From: Sutterellaceae bacterium
GTDB lineage: Bacteria; Pseudomonadota; Gammaproteobacteria; Burkholderiales; Burkholderiaceae_F
Assembly: GCA_030531135.1 (NCBI GenBank)
Contig: JAUNOJ010000130.1
Coordinates: 1-5,395, forward strand
DNA length: 5,395 nt
Reading direction: 5' to 3'
Shown here piece after piece: positions 5,080 through 5,395 of this stretch. A model generated the notes under the pieces. That model saw nothing but the letters and a program-made list of their open reading frames with translations. It was not told the DNA's origin and did not search any database. Position 1 is the first letter of the stretch; each line of letters begins with the position of its first letter. A program made the position numbers and the translations under genes.

Positions 5080-5395
5080 AGTGCGCCTCCGTCGCGTTTG
5101 ACTAAAATTTCTCGTTTGCCTGCCGGATTGGGTTTGCTGACAATGCCCGCAGCTTCCATGCTTTCCAACAAATTGGCGGCTCGGTTGTAGCCGATATTGA
5201 GTCTGCGTTGCACGTAGCTTGTCGAAGCACGATTTTGTTCCAAGACAATGGCTACGGCCTGATCGTAGAGCTGATCGCTTTCGCCGCCGCGACGCCCCCC
5301 GAACAAATCGCCCGTCTCTCCGGTTGCCATTTCGGGTTCGGTGACGGCATCGATATATTCGGGTTTGCCGAGTTCTTTGAGTTTTTCCACCACGC
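5076..5395 (-). CDS. ftsK: DNA translocase FtsK, C-terminal end (partial)
   Basis: The last 105 residues of a protein whose 5' part lies beyond the right edge. VVEKLKELGKPEYID is the end of the RecA-like motor domain, followed by a short Gly-rich linker (about 22-38) and the gamma winged-helix domain (about 39-101) with YVQRRLNIGYNRAANLLE and ME-x-x-GIV, the signature that reads KOPS sites and contacts XerD at dif. The full protein would be a septal, membrane-anchored, ATP-driven DNA pump for chromosome dimer resolution; whether the membrane part is present cannot be seen. Soluble SpoIIIE/FtsK paralogues share this end, but the lolA neighbour favours FtsK proper. Its TGA overlaps the lolA GTG by four bases. 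Confidence 0.92.
   Translation of the reverse strand, partial: VVEKLKELGKPEYIDAVTEPEMATGETGDLFGGRRGGESDQLYDQAVAIVLEQNRASTSYVQRRLNIGYNRAANLLESMEAAGIVSKPNPAGKREILVKRDGGAL

Overview
The window carries six protein genes (five complete, one cut by the right edge) in three blocks. Balanced-to-moderate GC, a periplasmic lipoprotein carrier directly behind ftsK, and mobA/moeA molybdenum-cofactor genes point to a Gram-negative proteobacterium. The ftsK-lolA order occurs in beta- and gammaproteobacteria. A Burkholderiales-type (for example Sutterellaceae-like) host is my guess, not something the sequence proves.

Left block (about 1-2193): mobA runs leftward and moeA rightward from a shared ~90-bp divergent spacer (794-886). 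MoeA inserts molybdate into molybdopterin and MobA adds GMP to make the guanine dinucleotide form, so the pair covers the last steps of molybdenum cofactor synthesis. Downstream of mobA, on the same strand, lies an unexplained unit: an AT-rich UP-like tract, a near-consensus sigma70 promoter (TTGACA, 17 bp, CATAAT), a GC-rich discriminator, about 75 transcribed bases and a hairpin with six T. This is either a small stable RNA gene or the leader of a stable RNA operon lying beyond position 1. moeA ends in a strong hairpin terminator (2159-2193) that also faces the converging unit from the right.

Middle block (about 2219-4312, leftward): a two-gene operon of a WYL-domain transcription regulator and a calcineurin-like metallophosphoesterase, overlapping by four bases (ATGA). 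A perfect TATAAT lies just upstream of the regulator, with a weak -35 that is overlapped by a near-perfect palindrome; a second, perfect palindrome lies over the predicted transcription start. This is the most plausible candidate for a little-described system in the window: a ligand- or nucleic-acid-sensing regulator coupled to a phosphoesterase, probably autoregulated.

Right block (4342-5395, leftward): the C-terminal end of ftsK (DNA translocase gamma domain) overlaps lolA (outer-membrane lipoprotein carrier) by four bases (GTGA), and lolA is followed by a hairpin terminator with T tracts on both strands. The LolA signal peptide has a twin-arginine look. The gene that often follows lolA, rarA, is not here; the WYL operon takes its place. 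No stretch longer than 300 bases lacks a gene, and I see no insertion sequence, CRISPR array or tRNA.
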